Source: Sulfurospirillum sp.
GTDB lineage: Bacteria; Campylobacterota; Campylobacteria; Campylobacterales; Arcobacteraceae
Reading direction: 5' to 3'
Length of the DNA: 64,000 bases
NCBI GenBank assembly: GCA_030491005.1
Contig: JAKZMJ010000032.1
Location: forward strand, 124,001 to 188,000
Shown: one piece after another, positions 1 through 9,098 of the stretch
How the letters are laid out: the number at the start of each line of letters is the position of its first letter
How positions within the stretch are numbered: position 1 is the stretch's first letter
The notes under the pieces: generated by a model
What the model was told of the DNA's origin: nothing
Databases searched by the model: none
Seen by the model: only the letters and a program-made list of their open reading frames with translations
Position numbers and translations under genes: made by a program

Positions 1-1
1 T

Positions 2-64
2 TTTGTTAATACTCAAGTTAAAAAGATCGTTAAAGAAAATTTTATTTATAGGGATGAAGTATAA
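2..64 (+). CDS. C-terminal end of an unidentified gene (partial)
   Basis: The second reading frame is open from the window edge for 20 codons and ends in TAA at 62-64; the tail reads FVNTQVKKIV then KENFIYRDEV. A strong hairpin follows 16 bases later, as expected after the end of a real gene. Too little is present to name a family. It could also be chance, since short open frames are common in AT-rich DNA. Confidence 0.4.
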   Translation, partial: FVNTQVKKIVKENFIYRDEV

Positions 65-80
65 TATATAAGATGATATT

Positions 81-117
81 AGGGTAGTTTTAAATGTGAT
101 ATATTTAAAACTATCCT
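81..117. terminator. Bidirectional terminator hairpin between convergent genes
   Basis: A 15-bp stem (arms 81-95 and 103-117, one G-T wobble) closes a 7-base loop. It lies between the end of the upstream plus-strand reading frame and the end of the minus-strand cyclophilin gene, so it can serve both. No long T run follows on either strand. Confidence 0.7.
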
Positions 118-123
118 AAGATA

Positions 124-624
124 TTATTTCTTATTTTGCATTATTTTGATTGAGACTATAGTATCTTTTTGATTAATTTGATCTAATACTTTAAAACTTT
201 CTTCATCTTCACTTTCAATTTCACCAAATACAGTATGCCCACCGTCTAAATGAGGACAAGCAACGAAACATATAAAAAATTGAGAACCACCAGTATTTAA
301 ACCAGCATGAGCCATAGATAAGCTTCCTTTATTATGTACTTGTTTTGAAGCTGATGTTTCACATTTAATGTTCCATGAAGGTCCTCCTCCACCAGTGCCA
401 TCAGGACAACCACCTTGAGCCATAAAATTAGGAATAACTCTATGAAATGTTAAATTATCATAAAACCCATCATTTGCTAAACAGGCAAAATTTGCTACAG
501 TATTTGGTGTTTCTTGATGAAATAATTTAATCCATATATCACCTTGATTAGATGTAATTTTTGCATAAGCAAATTTTTCTAATTCTTCTTTTGTGTACTT
601 ATATACTTTTAATTCTTCTGACAT
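124..624 (-). CDS. Peptidyl-prolyl cis-trans isomerase, cyclophilin type
   Basis: This is a 166-residue cyclophilin, an enzyme that isomerises proline peptide bonds during protein folding. The active-site block [13 protein letters not shown] (about 60-72) and GSQFFI (about 113-118) are intact, and the central glycine-rich segment is present. No signal peptide is visible, so it probably acts in the cytoplasm, like PpiB. The 20 N-terminal residues before the core (charged, starting [10 protein letters not shown]) are an extension seen in some single-domain bacterial cyclophilins. The gene precedes nothing on its own strand but a terminator; ftsI lies 15 bases upstream in the same direction, so the two may be co-transcribed. 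Confidence 0.93.
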   Translation of the reverse strand: MSEELKVYKYTKEELEKFAYAKITSNQGDIWIKLFHQETPNTVANFACLANDGFYDNLTFHRVIPNFMAQGGCPDGTGGGGPSWNIKCETSASKQVHNKGSLSMAHAGLNTGGSQFFICFVACPHLDGGHTVFGEIESEDEESFKVLDQINQKDTIVSIKIMQNKK

Positions 625-639
625 TTATATCCTTATAAT

Positions 640-2511
640 TTATTTTTTGATTATATCTTGTTTTGGTTTCAAATAGTTTAATTTAACCAAAGTTTGTACT
701 ATTTCTTTAAATACAGGTGCTGCTGAAGACGCTGCATAATGGTAATACCAATACTTACCCGTTGAAATAGGATTTATAACAGTAACACCAATTGTATATT
801 TATTATGTTTATCATTAACAAAACCAAAAAAAGAAGAAATGTATTTTTTCAAATAAGCACCTCTTCCTGCGATTTGTGCTGTACCTGTTTTCCCACCTAT
901 TATTAAACCATCAATATGTGCTGTTCTTCCTGTACCTTTATTGACTGTTTTTATTAACATTCTTTTTATTTCATTTGCAGTTTTTTTTGATACGATTCTT
1001 TTAGGACTATCTTGTTCAATTTTATATTTATTATCATCAATTGAAAAATAAGACAAAATTTTTGGCTTTATTGCTAAGCCATTATTATCAAAAACTGAAT
1101 AAGCTTTTAATAATTGTATAAATGTAGATGTCATACCTTGCCCATAAGACATTGTGGCTTTATATACATTGTCTCTTTTCTTTTTCTCTCCAACAGCTAG
1201 TTGCCAAATTTTTGGTAGTTTTCCTTTTCTCTCATAAGGTAAATCTATACCTGTTTTTTGTTCAAAGCCAAATTTTTTAAAACCTGCATGCATTTCTGTG
1301 GCTTTTAATCTTTGTGCTAATTTTAATATACCTATATTACTTGAATGTATAATAATATCATCTAAGCTTAAATAGTGTTTTTTAAAAACATGATCATCTT
1401 TGATATAATATTTACCAATTTTAATTCTTCCTTTTTTGAAATTATTTTTACCATTTCTTTGTTGTGCCCTATTATGTGCAAATATTAGTTCATTCTTTCT
1501 TACTTTATTTTTATCTAAAAGTAAAGCCATTGTTATAGGTTTTATTACAGAGCCTGGTTCAAATTGATACTCTATTGCATTTACATTAAAAAAAGATATG
1601 TCTTTTTGCTTTATTCTTTGGGGGTTGAATCTATTTGAAGAAGCTAATGATAAAATTTTACCACTTGAACTTTCCATAACAGCTACAATAATTTCATCAG
1701 CAGATAATTTTTTTTTGTAAATATCCAAAATCATTTCAATATCTTTTTGTAAAGTTAAAGGAATATTTAATATTAAATTTGCACCATCTACTCTTTTTTT
1801 TATTGTTGATTTTCTATCAAAAGATATATAAGATAATATATCTCGACTTCCACTTAGTACTCCATCTTTTTTGTTATTAAGTAAAACATTATATTTTCTC
1901 TCTAAACCTTTTCGTCCGTGAAGTTTGATTTTATGACCACTTGTTTTAACTTTCTCTGTTCTACCAATAACAGGGGAAAGGCTATCTCCATAAGAATGCA
2001 ATCTTCTTTCACCAGTTTCTATAATATTTAAGCTTAAAAGAATTTTACCACCTTTAACTTTTCTATATTTAAATACTCCAAGACGCCTTAGTTTAAAACT
2101 TAATTCTTTTAAATTTTTAGCTGTTTTTGAATCAATATTATATGTTAGAACTAAATTACCTGGTTTTAACAATGATTTATTTATTTTTTTTCTTAGTTTC
2201 TTTATACTCATATTACTATAAATCGAAAATAGTTTAATAAACAAATCTTTCGTATGTATATTTAAATGCCTTGTATCAATTACTGCTTTATATATTTTTG
2301 TAGATCTTGTAATTTTAAAATTATCAGCACTTATAATATCTCCTCTAATAGCAGTTTCTTCAATTTTACTATTTAAAGTAGGCAATCTTCTATAAGAATT
2401 TATAGTATCAAATACAGAAAACAGTAATATTACTAGGCATAAGAGTATTAAAATAAATATGAAAGTTATCTTTTTGATTTTGTTGGTATTTTCATTGTCT
2501 TTTGATATCAT
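640..2511 (-). CDS. ftsI: Penicillin-binding protein, septal transpeptidase FtsI (PBP3) type
   Basis: A 623-residue class B penicillin-binding protein, which crosslinks peptidoglycan at the division septum. One N-terminal membrane helix (about 15-36) is followed by the dimerisation motif region with RGDI (about 56-59) and the transpeptidase domain. The active-site motifs are all present: S321-V-I-K324 (SxxK), S390-S-N392 (SxN) and K541-T-G543 (KTG). Length fits FtsI. The start is preceded by a GGAT sequence. It is divergent from ftsW, its partner polymerase in the divisome, with only 29 bases between the start codons, so the two promoters must sit back to back or overlap the genes. FtsI rather than the elongation enzyme PbpA is inferred from this pairing. 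Confidence 0.93.
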   Translation of the reverse strand: MISKDNENTNKIKKITFIFILILLCLVILLFSVFDTINSYRRLPTLNSKIEETAIRGDIISADNFKITRSTKIYKAVIDTRHLNIHTKDLFIKLFSIYSNMSIKKLRKKINKSLLKPGNLVLTYNIDSKTAKNLKELSFKLRRLGVFKYRKVKGGKILLSLNIIETGERRLHSYGDSLSPVIGRTEKVKTSGHKIKLHGRKGLERKYNVLLNNKKDGVLSGSRDILSYISFDRKSTIKKRVDGANLILNIPLTLQKDIEMILDIYKKKLSADEIIVAVMESSSGKILSLASSNRFNPQRIKQKDISFFNVNAIEYQFEPGSVIKPITMALLLDKNKVRKNELIFAHNRAQQRNGKNNFKKGRIKIGKYYIKDDHVFKKHYLSLDDIIIHSSNIGILKLAQRLKATEMHAGFKKFGFEQKTGIDLPYERKGKLPKIWQLAVGEKKKRDNVYKATMSYGQGMTSTFIQLLKAYSVFDNNGLAIKPKILSYFSIDDNKYKIEQDSPKRIVSKKTANEIKRMLIKTVNKGTGRTAHIDGLIIGGKTGTAQIAGRGAYLKKYISSFFGFVNDKHNKYTIGVTVINPISTGKYWYYHYAASSAAPVFKEIVQTLVKLNYLKPKQDIIKK

Positions 2512-2528
2512 TTTTATCCAAAATTTAA

Positions 2529-2534
2529 TATAAT
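2529..2534 (+). promoter_or_regulatory. -10 box TATAAT directly before ftsW
   Basis: A perfect TATAAT ends 6 bases before the ftsW ATG. Transcription would start at or within a base or two of the start codon, giving a leaderless mRNA, and no Shine-Dalgarno sequence is visible before this ATG. The reverse strand of the same spacer also contains AT-rich -10-like sequence that could serve ftsI. Confidence 0.5.
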
Positions 2535-2540
2535 AAGTTT

Positions 2541-3779
2541 ATGTATTCTAACAAAAAAAATATTAAAGCACGAAAACAAATTGTCCAAAATGGTCAAAGT
2601 GATCATTTATTATTTATTTTAGTATCTTTTCTAATAATAGTAAGTGTAATTTTTTCTTATTCACTTACTATTTATACAGTAGGGCATTATGAAGTAGGGC
2701 AGTATCACTTTTTCATAAGACAACTTTTAGTAGGTATCGTATCGATATTAATCATGTGGTTTTTTTCAAAAATAAATCCAGATGTTCTTGTAAATAAAGT
2801 AGGAATGACCTTATTTGTTTTATTCTTATTTATTATGGTAATAATGCCATTTTTACCTAAGCATATTGTCCCTTATATTGGAGGAGCTAGTAGGTGGATT
2901 AAATTATATGGTTTTTCTTTAACTCCTGTAGAGTTTTTTAAAATAGGTTTTGTATATTTTCTATCTTGGTCATTTCATAGAAGAATTATAGATGTTTCAA
3001 AAAAAATTAGTTTTAGAAATGAATTAAATTTACTCTTTCCTTATTTTTTAACATTTATTTTTGTTGTTTTTATTGTGGCTTTTTTACAAAAAGATTTAGG
3101 TCAAGCAGTCGTATTGGGATTAATATTATTTATATTACTAATATTTGCAAATAGAAGTTATAAAATATTTTTATTTCTAGGAATTACAGGATTGAGTGTT
3201 TTAGTTAGCTTAATTCTGATTTTTCCTTATAGATTAACAAGAATTTATTTATGGTGGTCTATGGTTCAAGATGATATTTTGCAGTTTCTACCTTATTGGA
3301 TGGAGCATTATCTAAGAATTGCAGAACTTCCTGCATCATATCAAGTCTCTCACTCATTAAATGCTATACACAATGGTGGTATTTTTGGAAAAGGAATTGG
3401 TTTAGGAGATATAAAATTAGGCTTCTTAAGTGATGTTCATACAGATTTTGTTTTAGCAGGAATTATAGAGGAAATAGGTTTATTTGGTTTTTTTATAATT
3501 GTATTTATTATGCTTATGATTATTTGGAGAATATTAAGAATTAGTCAAAGAGTTGAAAATCAACTTTATCATTTATTTACAATTGGAATTGTTTTTATGA
3601 TTATAACTGCATTTTTAATAAATGCTTATGGTATTTCAGGAATGATACCTATTAAAGGAATTGCAGTTCCACTACTAAGTTATGGAGGTTCTTCCATGAT
3701 ATCCATGGCTATTTCTATTGGTTTGATTTTATCAATTAGTAGAACAATTAAACATAAAAAGAAAGAAAAAAAAGCATAA
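2541..3779 (+). CDS. ftsW: Septal peptidoglycan polymerase FtsW (SEDS family)
   Basis: A 412-residue polytopic membrane protein of the SEDS family (FtsW/RodA), which polymerises lipid II into glycan strands with its cognate class B PBP. About ten hydrophobic segments are visible. The conserved SEDS features are present: an FVGGASRW-like loop (here YIGGASRWIKL), QKDLGQAVV, and the C-terminal segment with PLLSYGGSSM. Divergence from ftsI and overlap with murG point to FtsW rather than RodA. Its TAA shares its last A with the murG ATG, so translation is coupled. The start lacks a ribosome-binding site and lies 6 bases past a TATAAT. Confidence 0.94.
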   Translation: MYSNKKNIKARKQIVQNGQSDHLLFILVSFLIIVSVIFSYSLTIYTVGHYEVGQYHFFIRQLLVGIVSILIMWFFSKINPDVLVNKVGMTLFVLFLFIMVIMPFLPKHIVPYIGGASRWIKLYGFSLTPVEFFKIGFVYFLSWSFHRRIIDVSKKISFRNELNLLFPYFLTFIFVVFIVAFLQKDLGQAVVLGLILFILLIFANRSYKIFLFLGITGLSVLVSLILIFPYRLTRIYLWWSMVQDDILQFLPYWMEHYLRIAELPASYQVSHSLNAIHNGGIFGKGIGLGDIKLGFLSDVHTDFVLAGIIEEIGLFGFFIIVFIMLMIIWRILRISQRVENQLYHLFTIGIVFMIITAFLINAYGISGMIPIKGIAVPLLSYGGSSMISMAISIGLILSISRTIKHKKKEKKA

Positions 3780-4807
3780 TGAAAGGGTCAATTGTAGTAA
3801 CAGGTGGTGGTACGGGTGGGCATTTAAAAGTTGCAGACTCCTTTATAGACTCTTTATATAAAAGAGGTATAAACGTCATTTTTATAGGCTCATCTAATGG
3901 ACAAGATAAAACTTGGTTTACAAATGATAAGCGTTTACAAGAAGCATATTTCTTAGATACTAAAGGGGTAGTAAATAAAAATATTTTTGGAAAAATAAAA
4001 TCTTTATTTAATATAATACTCAAAATAAAACAATGTCTTAATATATATTCAAAATACAATGTGAAAGCTGTTATATGTGTTGGTGGATATTCAGCTGCCT
4101 CTGGAACTTTTGCTTCTATTTTATCATTTTCAACTTCTTTATATATTCATGAACAAAATTCAAGAATGGGTAGGTTAAATAAAATAAGTTCAATTTTTGC
4201 TAAAGAAATATTTTCCTCATATGACTTGAAATCTTTAGTTAAAGATTATCCTGTATCAAAATTATTTTTTGATAATGCACGAATAAGAAATGAAATAAAA
4301 ACAATCATATTCTTAGGTGGTTCACAAGGAGCAGTTAGTATTAATGATTTTGCTTTAGAACTTGCTTTAATTTTAAATAATTTGAATATAAATATTATTC
4401 ATCAAACAGGAGCATTAGATTTTAAAAGAGTAAAAAAAGAATATGATAAATTAAATATAAAAGTAGATGTATTTGCCTTTTCAAATGAAATATATAAAAA
4501 AATGAGCGAAGCAGATTTTGCAATTTCAAGGTCAGGTGCTTCAACATTGTGGGAACTTTGTGCAAACGCACTTCCAACACTTTTTATACCTTATCCTTAT
4601 GCCTCAAGTGATCATCAATATTATAATGCAAAATTTTTACAAGATAAGGATTTGTGCTATCTTGTAAGAAATAAAGTATTGAATAAACAAATCTTATTAG
4701 ATATACTTAAAAAAGATAACAATAAGATTAGTAAAGCTTTATTTTCTTGTATTAATTCTAATGGTGTTGATTCTATCATAGATATTTTAATTAAAAATCA
4801 CAAGTAA
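3779..4807 (+). CDS. murG: UDP-GlcNAc:lipid I N-acetylglucosaminyltransferase
   Basis: MurG, 342 residues, adds GlcNAc to lipid I to form lipid II on the inner face of the membrane. The N-terminal glycine-rich loop GGGTGGH (9-15), the acceptor-side motif [10 protein letters not shown] and the donor-side FLGGSQGA and [10 protein letters not shown] motifs are all visible. It overlaps ftsW by one base, placing lipid II synthesis and its polymerase in one transcript. The last 21 bases overlap the 3' end of uppP on the other strand, so the two transcripts converge with overlapping ends and no terminator is visible between them. Confidence 0.95.
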   Translation: MKGSIVVTGGGTGGHLKVADSFIDSLYKRGINVIFIGSSNGQDKTWFTNDKRLQEAYFLDTKGVVNKNIFGKIKSLFNIILKIKQCLNIYSKYNVKAVICVGGYSAASGTFASILSFSTSLYIHEQNSRMGRLNKISSIFAKEIFSSYDLKSLVKDYPVSKLFFDNARIRNEIKTIIFLGGSQGAVSINDFALELALILNNLNINIIHQTGALDFKRVKKEYDKLNIKVDVFAFSNEIYKKMSEADFAISRSGASTLWELCANALPTLFIPYPYASSDHQYYNAKFLQDKDLCYLVRNKVLNKQILLDILKKDNNKISKALFSCINSNGVDSIIDILIKNHK

Positions 4808-5557
4808 AAATATACCAAAAACAATTCTATAAATACCAAAACTAACAAAAGTAAAATTTTCTAAAAACTTTAAAAATAATTTAATAGCCAGAAATGCTGT
4901 AATAAAAGATACCAAAAAACCAATTCCTAAATTAATTAAATTGGTTTGTATAAATAACTCTTCATGATGTTTTAATAAATCATAAGCAGTTGTAGCACAC
5001 ATAACAGGAAAAGCTAATAAAAATGAAAACTCAGCACTTGCTTTTCTATTTAATCCTACAAGCATAGCACCAATGATACTAGAACCAGCTCTTGAAGCAC
5101 CTGGAATTAAAGCAAATACTTGAGCAAAACCTATATATAAAGCCTGTTTATAAGTAATATCTTCTACATCTAAAGTATGCGTTTTGATTGTCTTGTAAAA
5201 TTTTTCTACAATTAAGAATACAAATCCACCTATTATAAAAGCAATTGCTACTATTTGTATTGAAAATAATTCTTTTATATGTTTTGCAAATATAAAACCA
5301 ATAATACCAATAGGTAAAAATGAAAGTGTTATTTTATACCATAAATTTATATGTTTAATTGTAAATTTTGAAGGATAATTTAAAATAACAGCTAAAATTG
5401 CAGCAAACTGAATAATAACTTGAAAAGCCTTATTTACACTTGTTTGCTCTATATTCATAAATTTACTTGCAACTATTAGATGACCCGTTGATGAAATAGG
5501 TAAAAATTCTGTAATTCCTTCAATAACTCCTAAAATAATTGTATGAAATATCTCCAT
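4787..5557 (-). CDS. uppP: Undecaprenyl-diphosphatase (BacA/UppP)
   Basis: A 256-residue integral membrane phosphatase that recycles the lipid carrier undecaprenyl diphosphate. The two signature regions are clear: [17 protein letters not shown] (13-29) and [10 protein letters not shown] in the second half, the latter slightly different from the usual PGTSRSGAT. Around eight membrane segments are visible. Its ATG overlaps the TAA of mqnA (TAATG), so the two are translated together. The 3' end overlaps murG by 21 bases in convergent orientation. Functionally it complements the neighbouring murG/ftsW lipid II genes, although on the opposite strand. Confidence 0.95.
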   Translation of the reverse strand: MEIFHTIILGVIEGITEFLPISSTGHLIVASKFMNIEQTSVNKAFQVIIQFAAILAVILNYPSKFTIKHINLWYKITLSFLPIGIIGFIFAKHIKELFSIQIVAIAFIIGGFVFLIVEKFYKTIKTHTLDVEDITYKQALYIGFAQVFALIPGASRAGSSIIGAMLVGLNRKASAEFSFLLAFPVMCATTAYDLLKHHEELFIQTNLINLGIGFLVSFITAFLAIKLFLKFLENFTFVSFGIYRIVFGIFLLVIFN

Positions 5558-6216
5558 TAAAGACCTTTGTTTTTTGATAGTTTTAAAAATAATTTTAAAC
5601 TTCTTTTTTCTTTTATACCCAAATTATAATCAATTTTATCTAAATAAGATAAAATATTTTGATTTGATATTCCTGTTTTTTTAGAATATTGTTTTAATAT
5701 ATAAGAAGGAATTTTAATATGTTTTTTATTAAATTTTTTTGTATATTTAACTAATAAACTTTGATGTTTACAGAATGCTAAAACAGCAAAAACAAAAGGT
5801 AAATTATACTTATCTTGCCAAGCTTTTGCTAAATCAATAAATTTTTTTTTACTATTTGAATGATAAAACTTTAAAGCTTTATCTCCTATTAAAACTTTTC
5901 CTTGTAGATTTAATATCTTTGCTAAAGCATTGGATGTATCACTTTGAAAATCTTTTTCATCTTTGCCTTGAATTAAAAGAACAGATAAAACTTCTTGTTT
6001 TGCAACAATACCAAGATTTAAATATTTCTCATTTTTTGATTGAATTGAAGATATGAAAGCACAATCAACTTTTCTTTTTTTAAATTTTTTATTAATTAAT
6101 GAGGGATATGATTTTTTATACTCTACAATAGCTTTTACTTGAGTTGATTGTATTGTTTTTTTTAAGTATACATGAAATGGTAATAAATTAATAAAATCAA
6201 TTTTAGCAAATATCAA
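5557..6216 (-). CDS. mqnA: Chorismate dehydratase of the futalosine menaquinone pathway
   Basis: A 219-residue protein starting with TTG and the family signature [15 protein letters not shown]. MqnA dehydrates chorismate to 3-enolpyruvylbenzoate, the first step of the futalosine route to menaquinone used throughout Campylobacterota. The conserved segments CAFISSIQS (here with extra basic residues before it) and GDKALKFY (corresponding to IGDxAL) are visible. An AAGGA stands about ten bases before the TTG. Somewhat shorter and more lysine-rich than the family norm. A sister enzyme, MqnD, has a similar fold but different motifs, so MqnA is favoured. Translation runs into uppP through a TAATG overlap. 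Confidence 0.82.
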   Translation of the reverse strand: MIFAKIDFINLLPFHVYLKKTIQSTQVKAIVEYKKSYPSLINKKFKKRKVDCAFISSIQSKNEKYLNLGIVAKQEVLSVLLIQGKDEKDFQSDTSNALAKILNLQGKVLIGDKALKFYHSNSKKKFIDLAKAWQDKYNLPFVFAVLAFCKHQSLLVKYTKKFNKKHIKIPSYILKQYSKKTGISNQNILSYLDKIDYNLGIKEKRSLKLFLKLSKNKGL

Positions 6217-6248
6217 AGTATTTTTCCTTATTCTAAAAATTATTTTGA

Positions 6249-6254
6249 TATAAT
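6249..6254 (+). promoter_or_regulatory. -10 box for the moaD-moaE-DGC-hisJ run
   Basis: TATAAT preceded by ATTTTGA, the T-rich type of promoter usual in Campylobacterota. It lies 30 bases before the moaD start and is followed by an AAAGGA ribosome-binding site. All four downstream genes are spaced by at most 4 bases or overlap, so this is the likely promoter of the set. Confidence 0.6.
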
Positions 6255-6283
6255 AATATAAAAATGTTTATTAAAGGATTAAT

Positions 6284-6505
6284 ATGGTTGAAGTAGAGTT
6301 CTTGGGACCTATAAATAAAAAGTCAATGCAAGTAGATATTAATAATTTATCTCAACTAGGTATAATTTTAAAAAAAGAAGAAAAACTTTCCAAATGGCTT
6401 GATGTATGTGCCGTTGCGATTAATGATAAATTAATCTCAAAAAATGATATTAAATTAAACAATGGAGATAAAATATCCTTGCTTCCCCCTATTTGTGGAG
6501 GTTGA
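6284..6505 (+). CDS. moaD: Molybdopterin synthase sulfur carrier subunit
   Basis: A 73-residue ubiquitin-like protein ending in ...PPICGG. The C-terminal Gly-Gly is the residue pair that is adenylated and thiocarboxylated to carry sulfur to molybdopterin synthase. The segment DKISLLPPICGG is typical of MoaD. The partner subunit MoaE starts 4 bases after the stop. An AAAGGA precedes the ATG. ThiS has the same fold and tail, but the neighbour identifies this copy as MoaD. Confidence 0.92.
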   Translation: MVEVEFLGPINKKSMQVDINNLSQLGIILKKEEKLSKWLDVCAVAINDKLISKNDIKLNNGDKISLLPPICGG

Positions 6506-6509
6506 TTTT

Positions 6510-6968
6510 ATGGTATTGAAATATCATACTTTAGAATTATATAAAGGTTCACTAGATGTGAACGCAATAACTACAAAATGGTATGAAACTTATAAGAACT
6601 CTAATTATGGAGCGATAATTAATTTTGTAGGTGTGGTTAGAGATGAAAATAATATTGATGGCTTGTCTTTTGATATTTATGAACCAATGCTTAAGTTATG
6701 GTTTGATAAATGGATAGAAAAAGCTAAGAATAAAGATGTAGTTATTTTAATGGCACATAGTATTGGTGATGTTTTAAACCATGAATGCTCTTATATTGCT
6801 ACAATATGTTCAAAACAAAGAAGGCTAGCTTTAGAAATGATTGATGATTTTGTAGAAGACTTTAAACAAAATGCAACAATTTGGAAGTATGACCTTAAAA
6901 ATAAAAAAAGAATTTATGCAAAAGATAGAAGTAAAGTTATTAAATATGCGGGAGTATTAAACTTATGA
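6510..6968 (+). CDS. moaE: Molybdopterin synthase catalytic subunit
   Basis: MoaE combines with MoaD to insert two dithiolene sulfurs into precursor Z, giving molybdopterin. I place the start at the ATG at 6510 (152 residues) rather than an earlier in-frame ATG at 6462, because GGAGG at 6497-6501 stands at the right distance and the earlier start lies inside moaD. Conserved parts are GAIINFVGVVRDEN and the C-terminal catalytic region WKYDLKNKKRIYAKD. The HSIGDV segment also fits the family. Its TGA overlaps the ATG of the following response regulator gene, which links molybdenum cofactor synthesis and a signalling protein in one transcript. Confidence 0.92.
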   Translation: MVLKYHTLELYKGSLDVNAITTKWYETYKNSNYGAIINFVGVVRDENNIDGLSFDIYEPMLKLWFDKWIEKAKNKDVVILMAHSIGDVLNHECSYIATICSKQRRLALEMIDDFVEDFKQNATIWKYDLKNKKRIYAKDRSKVIKYAGVLNL

Positions 6969-8218
6969 AAAATATTTTAATTGTTGAAGATAGTAAAGTT
7001 GTATCAAGTGCTATTAAAAATTTAATTGAAACGGAACTTAATTACCATTGTGTTATTTGTGAATCTAAGAAAGAATCAGCTCAAACTTTATTGAAGTATA
7101 AAGGTAAATTTGATGTAGCCTTATTAGATTTAGGTCTACCTGATGCTCCAAATGGGGAAATAGTTGATTTTATTACAAAATTTAATATTCCAACTATTAT
7201 ACTTACAGGTTCAACACTAAGTGAAGATGAAACAAAATTTAGAAATAAAAATATAGTGGATTATGTGATTAAAGATGGTTCGTATTCTTTTGTTTATGCA
7301 GTGTCTGTAATAAGAAGAATTATAAATAATGCAAAAATAAAAGTATTAATAGTTGATGATTCCCCTGTGTTTATTGAAAAAATTGAAAAATTAATATTGC
7401 GATATAAGCTAATTTCTTACACAGCAAATAATTCAGAAGAAGCTTTAAAAGTACTAAAATCACATCCTGATATTAAACTTGTATTAACAGATTATTATAT
7501 GCCAATAATGAATGGTTTAGAATTAACAAGAAAAATTAGAAAAAAATATACTAAAGATGAATTAGGAATAATCGTACTATCTGATAATGATGATAAAAAT
7601 GCATCAACAAAAGTATTAAAATATGGAGCAAATGATTTCTTAGATAAGAAATTTTCAAATGATGAATTTTTTGCAAGAATTTCTGCAAATTTAGAAATTT
7701 TAGAACTTTTTGAAGATGCTAATAATAAAGCAAATAGGGACTTTTTAACAGGTATGTATAATAGAAGATATTTATTCCAAACAGGAGTTCAAAAGTATGA
7801 TAAAGCTAATAAAAATAATAAAAATTTTGCAATTGTTATTATAGATATAGATAAATTTAAAAATATAAACGATACTCATGGGCATGATATTGGGGATATT
7901 GCTATTAAAGAAGTAGCAATAATTTTAAATAAGCACTTTAATGATTATGATAATTTAATTGCAAGACTTGGAGGAGAAGAATTTTGTATTTTAATTTCTA
8001 AAAAGAAAGTTGATGAAGTTAAGGAAATATTAGAAGAAGTAAGAAAAGATTTTGAATTAAATATTATTAAAGTAAAGAATTTAGAAATTAAATATACTGT
8101 ATCTATTGGTTGTTCTTTTAATTTTGGAGAAAGTATGGATGAAATGATACAAAGTGCAGATAATAGCTTATATGTTGCAAAAGACAATGGAAGAAATCAA
8201 GTTAGGTATCGTGATTGA
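6965..8218 (+). CDS. Diguanylate cyclase with two receiver domains (REC-REC-GGDEF)
   Basis: A 417-residue soluble signalling protein. The first receiver domain (about 3-120) has the phosphoacceptor D55 in LLDLGLPD, the second (about 125-245) has D176 in LTDYYMP with the usual acidic pair VDD near 130. The GGDEF domain (about 258-417) has the active signature GGEEF at 336-340 and DIDKFKNINDTHGHD before it, so it should make cyclic di-GMP. No RxxD inhibitory site stands five residues before GGEEF, so feedback inhibition through that site is not expected. The cognate kinase is not adjacent. ATG overlaps the moaE stop; its own stop overlaps the hisJ TTG start. Confidence 0.93.
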   Translation: MKNILIVEDSKVVSSAIKNLIETELNYHCVICESKKESAQTLLKYKGKFDVALLDLGLPDAPNGEIVDFITKFNIPTIILTGSTLSEDETKFRNKNIVDYVIKDGSYSFVYAVSVIRRIINNAKIKVLIVDDSPVFIEKIEKLILRYKLISYTANNSEEALKVLKSHPDIKLVLTDYYMPIMNGLELTRKIRKKYTKDELGIIVLSDNDDKNASTKVLKYGANDFLDKKFSNDEFFARISANLEILELFEDANNKANRDFLTGMYNRRYLFQTGVQKYDKANKNNKNFAIVIIDIDKFKNINDTHGHDIGDIAIKEVAIILNKHFNDYDNLIARLGGEEFCILISKKKVDEVKEILEEVRKDFELNIIKVKNLEIKYTVSIGCSFNFGESMDEMIQSADNSLYVAKDNGRNQVRYRD

Positions 8219-9006
8219 GAGTAGATTTACATAATCATACTAGCTTATGTAATCATGCAAGTGGTGGTATAGAAGAATATATTAAGAAAGCAATTGAGCT
8301 TAAAATAGATGTATATGGTTTCTCAGACCATGCACCTATGAGCTTTGATCCAAAATATAGAATGACTATTTTAGAAAGTAAAACATACGAAGAAGATATT
8401 TTAGAAATGAAAAAAAAATATCATAATCGTATCAAAATTTTATTAGCTTATGAAGTAGATTATTTAGATGGCTATATGTTAGATGAAATACTTCAATCTA
8501 AAATAGATTATCTAATTGGTTCTGTTCATTTTCTAAAAAATCAAAATTCTATTTGGGGCTTTGATAATCCTGAGTTTATAGGCGTTTATAAGTCAAAAAA
8601 TATTGATAGTATTTGGCAAGAATATTTTGATACTATTGAGCATATGGCAAAACAAAATTTATTTGATATTGTTGGGCATTTTGATTTAATAAAAGTTTTT
8701 AATTTTCTACCAAAAAAAGATATTAAATTACTAGCGCTTAACGCTTTAAAGGCTATTAAAAAATCAAATATGGTTTTAGAAATCAATACAGCTGGTTTAA
8801 GAAAACCAATTAATGAGACATATCCTTCAAAAGATATATTAGAGTTAGCATTTGATTTAGGTATTAATATCACATTTTCTTCAGATGCACATTGTATTGA
8901 AGATATAGGATATAAATATGAAGATACTATACTAATGGCAAAACAAATTGGATTTACAAAATGTGCAATTTTTGAAAATAGAGATATTTCCTTTAGTAAA
9001 TTTTAA
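8215..9006 (+). CDS. hisJ: Histidinol-phosphatase, PHP family
   Basis: A 263-residue PHP-domain phosphoesterase. The first metal-binding motif DLHNHT (4-9) is followed by GFSDHAP, an HF-containing segment (GSVHFLK), GHFDLIK, and the closing SSDAHC motif, all metal ligands in this family. PHP-type HisJ converts histidinol phosphate to histidinol in histidine synthesis. The start is a TTG overlapping the TGA of the upstream gene (TTGA). Other PHP phosphoesterases exist, but the length and motif set fit HisJ. No other his genes are in the window. Confidence 0.85.
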   Translation: MRVDLHNHTSLCNHASGGIEEYIKKAIELKIDVYGFSDHAPMSFDPKYRMTILESKTYEEDILEMKKKYHNRIKILLAYEVDYLDGYMLDEILQSKIDYLIGSVHFLKNQNSIWGFDNPEFIGVYKSKNIDSIWQEYFDTIEHMAKQNLFDIVGHFDLIKVFNFLPKKDIKLLALNALKAIKKSNMVLEINTAGLRKPINETYPSKDILELAFDLGINITFSSDAHCIEDIGYKYEDTILMAKQIGFTKCAIFENRDISFSKF

Positions 9007-9047
9007 TTTATGTATATTTTTTATACAAAAAAATTTATCTTTTTTGT

Positions 9048-9053
9048 TATAAT
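9048..9053 (+). promoter_or_regulatory. -10 box for glnA
   Basis: TATAAT directly preceded by TTTTTTGT, a strong Campylobacterota-type housekeeping promoter. The predicted start near 9060 gives a leader of about 39 bases with a TAGGAG ribosome-binding site. A weak 6-bp hairpin (9011-9027) that may end the hisJ transcript lies just upstream. Confidence 0.65.
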
Positions 9054-9098
9054 TAGCTATAGTACAAGTGTGTCAAAAATTTTATAGGAGTTGTAAAT

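Noticed and set aside
3748-4059. 103-codon minus-strand open frame across the ftsW/murG junction
   Set aside because: Antisense shadow of two clearly real overlapping genes.
8586-8873. 95-codon minus-strand frame in hisJ
   Set aside because: Antisense shadow; no start context and no motif.
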